DNA of 64,000 bases from Afifella marina DSM 2698 (GTDB lineage Bacteria > Pseudomonadota > Alphaproteobacteria > Rhizobiales > Afifellaceae): NCBI RefSeq assembly GCF_900102695.1, contig NZ_FMVW01000001.1:248001-312000 (forward strand). Direction: 5' to 3'. This document shows, one piece after another, positions 25,559 to 35,175 of this stretch (the first letter of the stretch is position 1; each line of letters opens with the position of its first letter). The notes under the pieces are model-generated. The model saw nothing but the letters and a program-made list of their open reading frames with translations. It ran no database searches and was not told where the DNA came from. The position numbers and the translations under genes were made by a program.

Positions 25559-26340
25559 CGCCGAAGCATTTCACGCTCGAGAATCTGACGATCGCGACCG
25601 GGGTCGACAACGACCGCCTGCTCGTCGAGGATCTGTCCTTGCAGCTGACGCGGGGCCGCGTGCTTGCGCTCGTCGGCGCGAGCGGTTCCGGAAAATCGCT
25701 GAGCTGCTCGGCGGCACTCGGGGTTTTGCCACCGGGCGTTGCACGGATCGGCGGGCGCATCTTGGTCGATGGCGAGGTTCGCCCGGCCGAAATGCTGCGG
25801 GGGCGAACGGTCGCCACGATCATGCAGAACCCGCGCAGCGCCTTCAATCCGGTCAAGACCATGCGCGAGCATGTCATGGAGACGCTGACGGCGATCGGCC
25901 GATCGCGCCGCGATGCGGAGGGAAAGATCGAAGCCGCCTTGCGCGAGGTGGGGCTCGACGAGCCGGAGGCCGTTCTCGGCCTCTACCCGTTCGAGATGAG
26001 CGGCGGCATGCTGCAGCGGATGATGATCGCCATCGCGCTTTTGAGCGAGGCGCCATTTCTCGTCGCCGACGAGCCGACGACCGATCTCGACGTGGTTGTG
26101 CAGATGCGCATCCTCGCTTTGCTGGAAGGGCTCGTGCGCGAGCATGATCTCGGCGTTCTCCTCGTCACCCACGATATGGGCGTCGTCGCCCGGCTCGCCG
26201 ACGATGTCGCCGTTCTCGACCATGGCCGCCTGGTGGAGACCGCGTCCGTCGATGAGATCTTTCACCGGCCGAAGCATCACGTAACGCGCATGCTCGTCGG
26301 GGCGCATCTCGCGCGCTACGGAATGGAGCTGGCCGAATGA
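25549..26340 (+). CDS. nikD: Nickel ABC transporter ATP-binding protein NikD
   Basis: A 263-residue ATPase closely similar to E. coli NikD: Walker [43 protein letters not shown] and [17 protein letters not shown]. No ATG is available at the conserved N-terminus. The TTG at 25549 gives the right length and has GAGG about eight bases upstream, so it is taken as the start; CTG at 25555, overlapping the nikC stop, is another possibility. The long upstream open frame is a shadow of nikC. Confidence 0.93.
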   Translation: MSLTPKHFTLENLTIATGVDNDRLLVEDLSLQLTRGRVLALVGASGSGKSLSCSAALGVLPPGVARIGGRILVDGEVRPAEMLRGRTVATIMQNPRSAFNPVKTMREHVMETLTAIGRSRRDAEGKIEAALREVGLDEPEAVLGLYPFEMSGGMLQRMMIAIALLSEAPFLVADEPTTDLDVVVQMRILALLEGLVREHDLGVLLVTHDMGVVARLADDVAVLDHGRLVETASVDEIFHRPKHHVTRMLVGAHLARYGMELAE

Positions 26341-27137
26341 GCCTTCTGCGCGCAGAGAATGTCGCAAAACACTACCAGACCTACTCGCTCGTCGGGGCGA
26401 GCGCCTCGCGTATGGCCCTCGACGGGGTCTCGCTGTCGATCGAGGAAGGCGAGACCGTCGGCCTACTCGGGCGCAGCGGTTGCGGCAAGAGCACGCTCGC
26501 ACGACTTCTGTGCGGGCTGGAGCAGCCAGGCCAAGGGCAGGTCTTCTACCGCGGCGATGATCTGCGGCATCTCACGCGGGCACAAAGGCGCGCCTTTCGC
26601 CGCGACGTTCAGATGGTCTTTCAGGATTCCGTCAGTGCCGTCGATCCGCGCTTCGACATGCGTGCGATCATTGCCGAGCCGCTTCGCCACCTGACGGATC
26701 TCGACGCGCGGGCCCGCGAGGCACGCATTCGCGAATTGCTGGAGATGGTGGAACTACCAGCCGCCATCGCGGGCATGCTGCCGTCACAAGTGAGTGGCGG
26801 GCAGTTGCAGCGCGTCTGCATCGCGCGCGCGCTCGCGCCGCGGCCGAAGCTGATCATCCTCGACGAGGCCGTCTCCGATCTCGACGTTCATCTTCAGGCG
26901 TCGGCGATCGCCCTGCTCGCAAAGCTCCAGAAAAGCGAGGGGATCGCCTATCTCTTCGTCACCCACGATCTGCGGCTCACGGAGAGATTTGCCGAGCGCG
27001 TCGTCGTCATGGATGCGGGAAGGGTCGTCGAAGAAGTGCCCACCGGCTCGCTCGCGGCGTTCAAGCATCCGGCGTCGCTGCTTTTGAAGGACGCGGTGCT
27101 GCCGCCTTTGCCGGAAATGCGCGCCGCCGCGCAATGA
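26337..27137 (+). CDS. nikE: Nickel ABC transporter ATP-binding protein NikE
   Basis: A 266-residue ATPase, last of the nik genes, overlapping nikD by four bases. Walker [29 protein letters not shown], signature [16 protein letters not shown] and Walker [14 protein letters not shown], all typical of NikE, including the DEAVSDLD variant of the usual DEPTSALD. Works as a heterodimer with NikD. Confidence 0.95.
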   Translation: MSLLRAENVAKHYQTYSLVGASASRMALDGVSLSIEEGETVGLLGRSGCGKSTLARLLCGLEQPGQGQVFYRGDDLRHLTRAQRRAFRRDVQMVFQDSVSAVDPRFDMRAIIAEPLRHLTDLDARAREARIRELLEMVELPAAIAGMLPSQVSGGQLQRVCIARALAPRPKLIILDEAVSDLDVHLQASAIALLAKLQKSEGIAYLFVTHDLRLTERFAERVVVMDAGRVVEEVPTGSLAAFKHPASLLLKDAVLPPLPEMRAAAQ

Positions 27138-27139
27138 CG

Positions 27140-27163
27140 GCCGGCCCGATCGGACGGGCCGGC
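27140..27163. terminator. Hairpin between nikE and the convergent sugar operon
   Basis: Perfect 9-bp stem GCCGGCCCG/CGGGCCGGC with a 6-base loop between two convergent genes. No T run on either side, so efficiency is uncertain, but position suits a shared terminator. Confidence 0.5.
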
Positions 27164-27171
27164 GGCAGCAC

Positions 27172-28305
27172 TTAATCTTCGATTTTCGTCCAGACGTTGC
27201 CGTCGCGGTCGGAGGCGAGGCAGGCCGCGACGAAGGCGAGGCCGCGCACGCCGTCTTCGGCGTTGGGGATGAACTCAGAGCCCGGCGGCGACCGCAACGC
27301 GTCGGCGGCGTCGCGGTAGATGTTGGCGAAAGCCTCCAGATAGCCTTCGGGATGGGCGGCCGGCACGCGGCTGCCGGCGATCGCGGCCGCCGTTGCGCCC
27401 GCCCCGTTGCGGCGCAGGAGCTGCCGCGGCTCGCCGAGGCGCGTGAACCACAATTCCTCCGGCCGTTCCTGCCACCATTCGAGCCCACCCTTGTCGCCAT
27501 AGATGCGGATCGAAAGGTTGTTGCCGTTGCCGGGCAGCACCTGGCTCGCCAGGATCGCGCCCTTGGCGCCGGAAGCATAGCGCATCAAGATCATCGCATC
27601 GTCGTCGACGGAGCGGCCGGAAACGAGAGAGGCAAGCTCCGCCAGAAGATGCGTCGGCTCTTCGCCGGCGACGAAGGCGGCGAGGTTGTAGGCATGGGTG
27701 CCGACATCGCCGATGGCGCCGCCCTGGCCGGCCTTGGCGGGATCGGTGCGCCAGACGGCCCCTTCCGATCCGGTGTTTTCGACCGCCGTGGCGAGCCAGT
27801 CCTGGAGATATTCGACCTCCACGCGGCGGAGCGTCCCGATTTCGCCCGCCGCCACCATCTCGCGCGCCTGCCGCACCATCGGATAACCGGTATAGGTGTG
27901 GGTGAGGACGAAGCTCTTGCCGGTCCGCTTCGCGAGTTCTGCGAGCGCTCTCGCCTCGTCCAGCGTGGTCGTCATCGGCTTCTCGCAGATGACATGGAAC
28001 CCGGCCTCCAGTGCCGCCTTGGCGACCGGGAAATGCAGGAAGTTCGGCGTCACGATGACGACGGCGTCGATCTTGTCGTCGCGTTTGGCTTCGGCTGCGA
28101 GCATCTCCTCGTAGGTGCCGTAGGCGCGCTCGGATGCCACCCTCAGCGTGGCGGCGAATTCGCGGCCGCGCGCCGGATCGCTGTCGAAGGCACCGGCCAC
28201 GAGCTCGAACCGATCGTCCATGCGCGCGGCGATGCGGTGGACAGGCCCGATGAGGGCGGTGGTGCCGCCGCCGACCATGCCGAGACGGATGCGGGGTTGG
28301 CTCAT
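27172..28305 (-). CDS. Gfo/Idh/MocA-family sugar oxidoreductase
   Basis: A 377-residue NAD(P)-dependent dehydrogenase. Rossmann motif GMVGGGTTALIG (9-20), the EKP motif at 108-110 (VICEKPMTT) with its catalytic Lys109, and a DVGTHAYN segment holding the conserved Asp/His of the family. The frame is open to 28428 but MSQPRIRLGM at 28305 is preceded by AAGGACG and begins the fold. Last gene of the sugar operon, ten bases after the isomerase-like gene. Probably oxidises a sugar, sugar acid or cyclitol in the cytosol; exact substrate unknown. Confidence 0.9.
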   Translation of the reverse strand: MSQPRIRLGMVGGGTTALIGPVHRIAARMDDRFELVAGAFDSDPARGREFAATLRVASERAYGTYEEMLAAEAKRDDKIDAVVIVTPNFLHFPVAKAALEAGFHVICEKPMTTTLDEARALAELAKRTGKSFVLTHTYTGYPMVRQAREMVAAGEIGTLRRVEVEYLQDWLATAVENTGSEGAVWRTDPAKAGQGGAIGDVGTHAYNLAAFVAGEEPTHLLAELASLVSGRSVDDDAMILMRYASGAKGAILASQVLPGNGNNLSIRIYGDKGGLEWWQERPEELWFTRLGEPRQLLRRNGAGATAAAIAGSRVPAAHPEGYLEAFANIYRDAADALRSPPGSEFIPNAEDGVRGLAFVAACLASDRDGNVWTKIED

Positions 28306-28315
28306 AATATCGTCC

Positions 28316-29368
28316 TTATGTGAGGCCGAGCAGGCGGCGGTTGGTGGCCGCGTCGGCGCCGCTTTGGGCAAAGTCGTCGAAGGCGTGCTCGGTGACGCGG
28401 ATGATGTGGTCGCGGATGAAGGGGGCACCTTCGCGGGCGCCGTCCTCAGGGTGTTTCAGGACGCATTCCCATTCCAGAACCGCCCAGCCGTCGAAATCGT
28501 ACTGGGCGAGCTTGGAGAAGATCGCCTTGAAATCGACCATGCCGTCGCCGAGCGAGCGGAAGCGTCCGGGCCGGTCGATCCAGCCCTGATAGCCGCCATA
28601 GACGCCGGAACGCCCGTTGGGGCGAAGCTCGGCATCCTTGACGTGAAAGGCGCGCACGCGCTCGTGATAGATGTCGAGGAAATCGAGATAATCGAGTGCC
28701 TGCAGCACGAAATGCGACGGGTCGTAGAGGATCGAGGCGCGCGGATGATCGCCGACCTCGGCGAGGAAGCGCTCGAAGGTCGCGCCGTCATGGAGATCTT
28801 CGCCCGGATGCAGCTCGTAGCAGAGATCGACACCGGCCTCGTCATAGGCGTCGAGGATCGGTTTCCAGCGCCGGCCGAGTTCGGCGAAGGCCTCGTCGAT
28901 GAGACCCGCCGGGCGCTGCGGCCAGGGATAGAGGAAGGGCCAGGCGAGCGCGCCGGAGAAGGTGGCGTGGGCGGTCAGGCCGAGATTGACGGAGGCTTTT
29001 GCGGCAAGGCGCAATTGCTCGTCCGCCCATTCCCTGCGTGCTTGCGGGTTGCCGCGCACTTCTTCCGGCGCGAAGCCGTCGAAGAGTTCGTCATAGGCCG
29101 GATGGACGGCGATGAGCTGGCCCTGGATATGCGTGGAGAGTTCCGTGATCTCCACGCCCTCCTCGGCGAGGCGCCCCTTCAGCTCGTCGGCATAGGTCTT
29201 CGAGCTCGCCGCCTTCTCAAGGTCGAAGAGGCCCGCCGTCGTCGGCAGTTGCAGGCCGATATAGCCGAGATCCGCAGCCCATCGCGCCATGGAGAAAAGG
29301 TCGTCGAAAGGCGGCTTGTCGCCGACGAATTGGGCGAGAAAGATCGCCGGTCCTCGCAGGGTCTTCAT
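28316..29368 (-). CDS. Sugar phosphate isomerase/epimerase-like TIM barrel protein
   Basis: A 350-residue member of the AP-endonuclease-2-like (IolE/IolI/xylose isomerase) TIM-barrel family. Likely metal ligands lie in CYELHPGED, ILYDPSHF, FHVKDAEL and LEWECVL. Together with the downstream Gfo/Idh/MocA dehydrogenase this is a frequent pair that acts on 3-keto sugars or inositol-like compounds: oxidation by one, isomerisation or lyase step by the other. Located 110 bp after the binding protein gene of the same operon. Confidence 0.87.
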   Translation of the reverse strand: MKTLRGPAIFLAQFVGDKPPFDDLFSMARWAADLGYIGLQLPTTAGLFDLEKAASSKTYADELKGRLAEEGVEITELSTHIQGQLIAVHPAYDELFDGFAPEEVRGNPQARREWADEQLRLAAKASVNLGLTAHATFSGALAWPFLYPWPQRPAGLIDEAFAELGRRWKPILDAYDEAGVDLCYELHPGEDLHDGATFERFLAEVGDHPRASILYDPSHFVLQALDYLDFLDIYHERVRAFHVKDAELRPNGRSGVYGGYQGWIDRPGRFRSLGDGMVDFKAIFSKLAQYDFDGWAVLEWECVLKHPEDGAREGAPFIRDHIIRVTEHAFDDFAQSGADAATNRRLLGLT

Positions 29369-29478
29369 CGCGGGCTCCCAGTCTTGGTGTCGGTTGCCGT
29401 CCGCCGCCGTGACGGCGGAGGCGAGGGCAGGGCGGGGCGGCCACGTTGCAAGGCCGCCCCGATATGTCGTTCAAACGA

Positions 29479-30465
29479 TCAGAACGGCGAATCCGGGAAG
29501 TAGAAGTCTTTCGCATTCGACTTGTCGATCAGCTCGGAGGGAAGGATCGTCGTCTCCGGCAGCTCCTCACCCTTCAGGCGCGCCTCGGCCGTCCGCTTGA
29601 TCGCCTCGTAGATGAACTTCGGCGAATAGGAGACGTCGGCTTTGATGAGCGGGTTGTCGTCATCCATGATCGTCTTGACCATGCCCTTGGCGCCGGCACC
29701 GCCGAACACTTCCTTGATGTCGCCTTCACGGCCCGCCTGACGGATCGCCTGGAGAACGCCGATCGCCATGTCGTCGTCGGCCGCCCAGACGAGGTCGATG
29801 TCTTTGAAGCGGGTCAGGAAGTCCTGCATGACCTTGAAGGCGTCGTCGCGGTTCCAGTTGCCGTACTGGGCGTCGAGGATCTTCATGTCGGGATATTTGT
29901 CGATGACGCTGGTGAAGGCTTCCCAGCGCTCGTTGTCGAGCGTGGTCGGAATGCCGCGCAGCGCCACGATATTGGCCTTGCCGTCATACTTCTTGGCAAA
30001 ATATTCCGCCGGGATCTTGCCGAAGGCCGTGTTGTCGCCGGCCATATAGGCGTCCTGGGCGCTCGGATCCGTCAGGCCTCGGTCGACCACGGTGACGTAG
30101 ACGCCCTTGTTCTTGGCCTGGGCGACGGGCTGGGTGAGGGCGGCGGATTCAAACGGGAAGATAACGAGCGTGTTGATGCCGGTGACGGTGACGAGATCCT
30201 GAAGCTGGTTCGCCTGCTCCGGCGCCCCGCTCGATGTCTTGACGGTGATCTTGAGGTCGTCGGGATGGGCGGCTTCGAGGTCTTTCTTGGCCTCGTTCGC
30301 CCACCACACGATGCCGGCGGTGAAGCTGTGGGTCGCGGCGGGAATGGAGACGCCGAGATTGACCTTTTCCTGGGCTGCCGAGATGCCGGGCAGGGCGATC
30401 AGCGCCGAGGTGCCGAGCGCCAGGGCGAGAGCCGAGCGGCGCGTTAGAGACGCAAGGACGGACAT
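29479..30465 (-). CDS. Periplasmic sugar-binding protein (RbsB family)
   Basis: A 328-residue exported binding protein of the peripla_BP_4 family. Its N-terminus, SVLASLTRRSALALALGTSA, contains a twin Arg before the hydrophobic core, so Tat export is possible as well as Sec; cleavage is expected after ISAAQ. The mature part begins EKVNLGVSIPAATHSFTAG, typical of sugar-binding members. It lies 87 bp after the permease gene. The ligand is not readable; the linked enzymes suggest a sugar or cyclitol. Confidence 0.92.
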   Translation of the reverse strand: MSVLASLTRRSALALALGTSALIALPGISAAQEKVNLGVSIPAATHSFTAGIVWWANEAKKDLEAAHPDDLKITVKTSSGAPEQANQLQDLVTVTGINTLVIFPFESAALTQPVAQAKNKGVYVTVVDRGLTDPSAQDAYMAGDNTAFGKIPAEYFAKKYDGKANIVALRGIPTTLDNERWEAFTSVIDKYPDMKILDAQYGNWNRDDAFKVMQDFLTRFKDIDLVWAADDDMAIGVLQAIRQAGREGDIKEVFGGAGAKGMVKTIMDDDNPLIKADVSYSPKFIYEAIKRTAEARLKGEELPETTILPSELIDKSNAKDFYFPDSPF

Positions 30466-30552
30466 TCTATAGTTCTCCCATCGATAACATTCGTTGCTTC
30501 TGTGTCAGTGCCGCTTGCGGGCGGTCTTGTCCTTGGGGTGCGGCCCATGTCG

Positions 30553-31581
30553 TCAGGGCCGCCGCCTTTGCAAAAACGCCACGGAAATGATCACGATGCC
30601 CTGCACGGCCGCGTTGAGATGCACGCTGATAATGCTCGTCAGGTTGAGGATATTGCCGATGACGGAAAGAAGGATGGCGCCGATCACGGTGCCGGTGACG
30701 CGGCCGGACCCGCCCTTGAAGGAGGTGCCGCCGACGATCACCGCGGCGATCGCTTCAAGCTCCCACAGAAGCCCGGTGGTGGGGGATGCGGAGCCGAGAC
30801 GCGGCACGTAGAGGAGGGTGGCGATGCCGACGCAGAGGCCGAGAAAGGCGTAGGTGAGGATCTTGACGCGATCGACGTCGACCGCCGCATAGCGCGCCAC
30901 CTGCTCGTTGGAGCCGATCGCCTGCACATAGCGGCCGAAGGCGGTGCGCCGCAAAAGCACGGTGCCGATGATTGCCACGCCGAGGAACACCCAGACCGGG
31001 ATCGGAATGCCCAAAAGCGTGCCGTAATAGACCGGCCCGTAGGTCTGCGAGAGACCGAAATCGAGGGTGATGGCGCCGCCATCGGCAAGCCAGGTGAGGA
31101 CGGCACGAAACGTGCCGAGCGTGCCGAGCGTGACGATGAAGGGTTCGATCCGCCCCTTGGTGATGAGGAGGCCGTGCATGGTGCCGAAGGCCGCCCCCAT
31201 CATGAGCGAAACCATCATCCCGACGATCACCACCAAGACCGGCGCATCGATATGCGTGGCGAGGCTGTTTATCACCAGAATGATGCTGCCGGCGATCAGC
31301 GCCACCATGGAGCCGACCGAGAGGTCGATGCCGCCGGAGATGATGACGAATGTCATGCCGACGGCGATGATGCCGATGAAGGAGGTCCGCGTCAGCACGT
31401 TCATCCAGTTGGCGAGACTGGCGAAATCGGAATTGAGCGCAGTGCCGACGATGGCAAGCAGGATGAGGCCGAGGATCGGACCCTGGCTGCTTAGATCGAA
31501 TTTTCCGAGCCGGCGGCGCGCCGAGGCGCGGGCGCTTTGGCCCTCAGCCTCATTCGGCTGCGGTTCTTGTGCCGATGGCAT
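30553..31581 (-). CDS. Sugar ABC transporter permease (RbsC family)
   Basis: A 342-residue inner-membrane permease with about ten helices. Family hallmarks: [20 protein letters not shown], the [18 protein letters not shown] segment, the [20 protein letters not shown] cytoplasmic loop and the [20 protein letters not shown] loop. Its start overlaps the 3-prime end of the ATPase gene by 32 bases. Homodimer expected. Confidence 0.93.
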   Translation of the reverse strand: MPSAQEPQPNEAEGQSARASARRRLGKFDLSSQGPILGLILLAIVGTALNSDFASLANWMNVLTRTSFIGIIAVGMTFVIISGGIDLSVGSMVALIAGSIILVINSLATHIDAPVLVVIVGMMVSLMMGAAFGTMHGLLITKGRIEPFIVTLGTLGTFRAVLTWLADGGAITLDFGLSQTYGPVYYGTLLGIPIPVWVFLGVAIIGTVLLRRTAFGRYVQAIGSNEQVARYAAVDVDRVKILTYAFLGLCVGIATLLYVPRLGSASPTTGLLWELEAIAAVIVGGTSFKGGSGRVTGTVIGAILLSVIGNILNLTSIISVHLNAAVQGIVIISVAFLQRRRP

Positions 31582-33049
31582 GGCTGAGTAGCTCCTCCTC
31601 GCTGAGGCGGTCTGCGGGCACTTCGGCCGTCACGCGCCCGTCGCGCATGACGATGACGCGGTGACAAAGACCGATCAGCTCCACCAATTCCGATGAGATG
31701 ACGATGATACCCCGCCCTTCGGCGGCGAGGCGGTCGATGAGAAAATAGATGTCGCGCTTGGCGCCCACATCGACGCCGCGCGTCGGCTCGTCGAGCACGA
31801 AGATGTGCGGCTCCGGCGCGAGATATTTGGCGATTGCGAGTTTCTGCTGGTTGCCACCCGATAAAGACGAGGCGAGACCGTCACGGTCGCCGACGCGGAT
31901 GCCGAATTCGTCGACGGCGCGGTCGAGGGCTGCCCGTTCCTCCCGGGGAGAGAGGAAGGGATGGGTGTAGGTCTTGAGATCGAGAAGGGTGAGATTGTCG
32001 GAAAGGACGCGTCCGACATGCAATCCCTTCCCCTTGCGATCCTCGGAGAGATAGGTGAGCCCGAGCCGGGCGGCGGCGCGCGGATCGCCCATGCGCACAT
32101 CCTTGCCGCCCATGAGGATGCGCCCCGAGGAGCGGGGACGCAGACCGAGAATGCCTTCGAAAAGCTCGGTGCGGCCGGCCCCGACGAGCCCCGCAAATCC
32201 CAGGATCTCGCCCGGCATAAGAGAGAAGGAGACGCTCTGCGCCCAGCCTGCAACGGAAACGTCCTCAACGCGCAAAAGCGGCTCGCCTGCGTCCGAGACC
32301 GGGCGCTTGGGCGGATACATGTCGGAAAGCTCCCGCCCCACCATCAGCGCCGCCATGCGTGAGCGTGAGGTCTCCGAGGTCTTTGCCTGGGAGATGAAAT
32401 GCCCGTCGCGCATGACGATCACCTCGTCGGTGACGCGCTCCACCTCGTCGAGCTTGTGGGAGATGTAGAGGACGATGATGCCCTCTTCTCGCAGCTGCGC
32501 GATGAGGCTGAAGAGATGCTCGCATTCGTTGGGGGTCAGGCTCGCCGTAGGCTCGTCGAGGATGAGAACCCGGGTGTGACGGACCTGCGCCTTGGCGATC
32601 TCTACGAGCTGCTTTTCCGCCACGATGAGATCGCCGACGCGGTCGTCGGGATGGCTGTGCGCCCCGACGCTTTCGAGCGCCGCCTCGGCCTGGCGCGCCA
32701 TCGTCTTCTCGTCGAGGAGGAAGCCTTTGCGGATCTCGTGGCCGAGAAACATGTTCTGCACCACGGTGAGCGCATCGGCGAGGTTGAGCTCCTGGTGCAC
32801 CATGACGATGCCCCGCTCTTCCGCCTCGCGGGAACTTGCAAACGAGACCGGTTCGCCGTCGATCACGACCGCGCCTGCGCTTGGCTCGTGGTAGCCGGCG
32901 AGGATCTTCATCAAGGTGGATTTGCCGGCGCCGTTTTCGCCGATGAGACCGTAGACGCGCCCCGCCTCCAGCCGGAAGCTGACGTCGTGGAGCACGCGCA
33001 CGGAGCCGAAATCCTTGGCGATCCCGTGAAACTCGACGGCGAGGCCCAT
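31550..33049 (-). CDS. Sugar ABC transporter ATP-binding protein (RbsA family)
   Basis: A 499-residue tandem ATPase. The first domain has Walker A GENGAGKS (37-44); the second has the usual degenerate form, GLVGAGRT, with the signature [16 protein letters not shown]. The frame is open to 33205 but the ATG at 33049 follows GGAAGG and starts the fold. First gene of the operon ATPase-permease-binding protein-isomerase-dehydrogenase, divergent from the ROK regulator. Confidence 0.94.
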   Translation of the reverse strand: MGLAVEFHGIAKDFGSVRVLHDVSFRLEAGRVYGLIGENGAGKSTLMKILAGYHEPSAGAVVIDGEPVSFASSREAEERGIVMVHQELNLADALTVVQNMFLGHEIRKGFLLDEKTMARQAEAALESVGAHSHPDDRVGDLIVAEKQLVEIAKAQVRHTRVLILDEPTASLTPNECEHLFSLIAQLREEGIIVLYISHKLDEVERVTDEVIVMRDGHFISQAKTSETSRSRMAALMVGRELSDMYPPKRPVSDAGEPLLRVEDVSVAGWAQSVSFSLMPGEILGFAGLVGAGRTELFEGILGLRPRSSGRILMGGKDVRMGDPRAAARLGLTYLSEDRKGKGLHVGRVLSDNLTLLDLKTYTHPFLSPREERAALDRAVDEFGIRVGDRDGLASSLSGGNQQKLAIAKYLAPEPHIFVLDEPTRGVDVGAKRDIYFLIDRLAAEGRGIIVISSELVELIGLCHRVIVMRDGRVTAEVPADRLSEEELLSHAIGTRTAAE

Positions 33050-33196
33050 AACGGCCTTCCTCCCTTCGCCTGAGGGGCAGGAGCGGGCCGGATCGTCTCG
33101 CCGAGCCCTGTCTCGACGCCCTTTTTTATTTTCGGGAAAACTCGCTTCCGGATGCCGTCGACATCCAGGGGCCTTCCTCATTGCAGCGAAAATTAC

Positions 33197-33266
33197 GCTC
33201 AGCAATTTGATTGAGCAATGGTCAAGTTCGGTCTATTTACGGTCAAAGCGCGTTCAATGAGGTCAA
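33197..33266. promoter_or_regulatory. Candidate ROK-regulator control region
   Basis: Lies between the divergent sugar operon and the ROK gene. It has an inverted repeat GCTCA-N10-TGAGC (33197-33216) and three copies of GGTCAA at 33220, 33241 and 33261, spaced 21 and 20 bp, i.e. on one face of the helix. Suited to cooperative binding of a dimeric repressor; inferred only. Confidence 0.4.
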
Positions 33267-33268
33267 AC

Positions 33269-34450
33269 ATGCGCGGCTTTTCGCAATTGTCGCCGACCGA
33301 GCGCCGGCTCTTGCTCGAGGTTTTTTGGGCGCGCACCAGCGCCCGCAGCGATCTGGCCGGCCGGCTCGATTTCTCCAAGAGCAAGATCAATGCGGCGATC
33401 ACCGATCTGATCGGTGCCGGGCTGATCACCGAAATCGGGCCGCGGCCCTCCTCCGGCGGGCGCCGCGCCGAAGGCCTGCGTGTCACGCTTCGCGACGGCC
33501 TGATCGCCGGCGTCGATATCCGCGCCACCCATATGGATATCGCCCTTCTTTCGCCGGACATGAGCGTCATGGCCCGCCATTGCGAGCCGATCTCCGTGCG
33601 CGGCGAGCCGGAGCCATTGTTTGCCCGCCTGCGCGATGTGCTCGATCTGCTTTTGCGGCAGTTGGGCCAGGAGCGAGAGCGCATCCGCATGATCGGCATC
33701 GGCGTGCCGGGGCCGGTCGATTTCGAAAGCGCCTGTCTCGCCACGCCGCCCCTGATGCCGCTCTGGGAGGGCTTTTCGCCACGACAGGCGCTCGCGGCCG
33801 ATTTCGACGTGCCGATCTTCGTCGACAACGACGTCAACATCCTCGCCCTCGGCACGCTGTGGCATCTGTCGCGCAGCGCCGACGATTTCCTCGTGGTCAA
33901 GGTTGCGACCGGCATCGGCTGTGGCATCATCTGCCGCGGCCAGGTCTATCGCGGCGTCGACGGGGCGGCGGGCGACGTCGGCCATATCTGCATCGATCCG
34001 AACGGTCCCGTCTGCCATTGCGGCAATGTCGGCTGTGTGGAGGCGATGGCAGCGGCCCCGGCGATCGCTCGCGCCGGCGCGGCGGCCGCCCGTTCAGGCG
34101 AAAGTCCGCGTCTCCTGGAGCTGTTGCAGGCGCATGGCGCCTTGAGCCCGGAGGATGTCGGTCTTGCGAGCCGGGAAGGCGATCCGGCGGCCAATGCCAT
34201 CATCCGGGGCGCCGGCGCCGATGTCGGGCGGATGCTCGCCACGCTCGTCAATTTCTTCAATCCGAGCCATGTCTTCATCTGCGGAGGCGTCGCCACCATC
34301 GGCCCGGCCTTTCTCGCCTCGATCCGCCAAAGCGTCTATCAGCGCTCGCTGGCGCTTTCGACGCGCCATCTCGCCATCCGGCCGATCCCGCATCCCGCTG
34401 ATGCCGGCATCGTCGGAGCCGGCGTCCTCGGATTTCTGGAAGCGATCTGA
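33269..34450 (+). CDS. ROK-family transcriptional regulator
   Basis: A 393-residue repressor of the NagC/XylR type. A winged helix-turn-helix covers about residues 5-55 (RSDLAGRLDFSKSKINAAIT), followed by a ROK sugar-kinase-like domain with DNDVN (186-190) and the zinc motif His239, Cys249, Cys251, Cys256 (CHCGNVGCVE). Earlier in-frame ATGs exist at 33218 and 33257, but only 33269 has a ribosome-binding site (GAGG, six bases away), and the earlier part lies in the presumed operator. Probably represses the divergent sugar operon until the inducer sugar binds. Confidence 0.9.
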   Translation: MRGFSQLSPTERRLLLEVFWARTSARSDLAGRLDFSKSKINAAITDLIGAGLITEIGPRPSSGGRRAEGLRVTLRDGLIAGVDIRATHMDIALLSPDMSVMARHCEPISVRGEPEPLFARLRDVLDLLLRQLGQERERIRMIGIGVPGPVDFESACLATPPLMPLWEGFSPRQALAADFDVPIFVDNDVNILALGTLWHLSRSADDFLVVKVATGIGCGIICRGQVYRGVDGAAGDVGHICIDPNGPVCHCGNVGCVEAMAAAPAIARAGAAAARSGESPRLLELLQAHGALSPEDVGLASREGDPAANAIIRGAGADVGRMLATLVNFFNPSHVFICGGVATIGPAFLASIRQSVYQRSLALSTRHLAIRPIPHPADAGIVGAGVLGFLEAI

Positions 34451-34479
34451 CGCGACGCAGCCGGCACCGGCCGGAACCG

Positions 34480-35076
34480 TCACGCCTCCTCGTCGGACCC
34501 GTCGTTCTGGTCTGTCGTCTCGAACAGAGCCGTCTTCGGATAGTGAATCGTGTTGTGGAAGTGCGCGATTTCGGCGCTCAAGTTGCGATAGCCGTGCGGC
34601 TGGTCGGCGGGGAAGCGGAAAGCGTCCCCATAGCGGCAGCTCTTCCATTCTCCGGCGATCAAGACCTCCATCGCGCCGCGCGTGACGAAGACATCTTCGA
34701 CGACGCCCGTATCATGCGGGTTCGACTGGTGAACCTGGCCCGGTTGAAGTGTCATCAAAAACGTCTCGGAGCCGAAGACGGGGTCGAACGGGAAGACGGT
34801 GTGAAAGCCGATGCTTCCCTGAAACCGGACGCTGCGCGTCTGCGCGGGCGCGAAGGTGCCCGTGGTTTCAATGAGGTCCTCGATGAAGGCGGTCAGCGGC
34901 AGCTGGAAGCCTTTGGCGAGTTTCCAGAGCGTCGCGATCGTGGGGCTCGATTCCCCGCGCTCGATCTGGCCGAGCATGGCCTTGCTGACGCCGGTGAGCT
35001 CGGCCGCCTGCGCCAGACTTAGGCCCGCGCGGGCACGCACTGCCTTCAGATTGATCCGGATTTTTTCTTCGGTCAT
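34480..35076 (-). CDS. XRE-family regulator with C-terminal cupin domain
   Basis: A 198-residue regulator: N-terminal helix-turn-helix (about 8-62, AGLSLAQAAELTGVSKAMLG) and C-terminal cupin_2 (about 105-180, with FLMTLQPGQVHQSNPHDTGV and a QPHGY metal-type histidine). This SutR/PuuR-like layout usually senses a small metabolite. Divergent from the BenE-type transporter 100 bp away, with two palindromes between them, so it probably controls the transporter and itself. Confidence 0.9.
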   Translation of the reverse strand: MTEEKIRINLKAVRARAGLSLAQAAELTGVSKAMLGQIERGESSPTIATLWKLAKGFQLPLTAFIEDLIETTGTFAPAQTRSVRFQGSIGFHTVFPFDPVFGSETFLMTLQPGQVHQSNPHDTGVVEDVFVTRGAMEVLIAGEWKSCRYGDAFRFPADQPHGYRNLSAEIAHFHNTIHYPKTALFETTDQNDGSDEEA

Positions 35077-35090
35077 TCACATCGCCTGTT

Positions 35091-35123
35091 GTGCGCTATA
35101 ACGCACGGACGTTATAACGTCCG
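35091..35123. promoter_or_regulatory. Twin palindromic operators between XRE-cupin gene and BenE-type gene
   Basis: CGGACGTTATAACGTCCG at 35106-35123 is a perfect 18-bp palindrome. Immediately before it, 35091-35106 is a 16-bp imperfect palindrome (one mismatched pair) with the same TATAACG core, so the cores repeat 16 bp apart. Position midway between divergent starts at 35076 and 35176 and shared core make this the likely XRE-regulator site. Confidence 0.65.
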
Positions 35124-35175
35124 GCACTCGTTGGGCACACTCCTAGCGCGCACGAACTGGAAAGGCACGGTTGCA

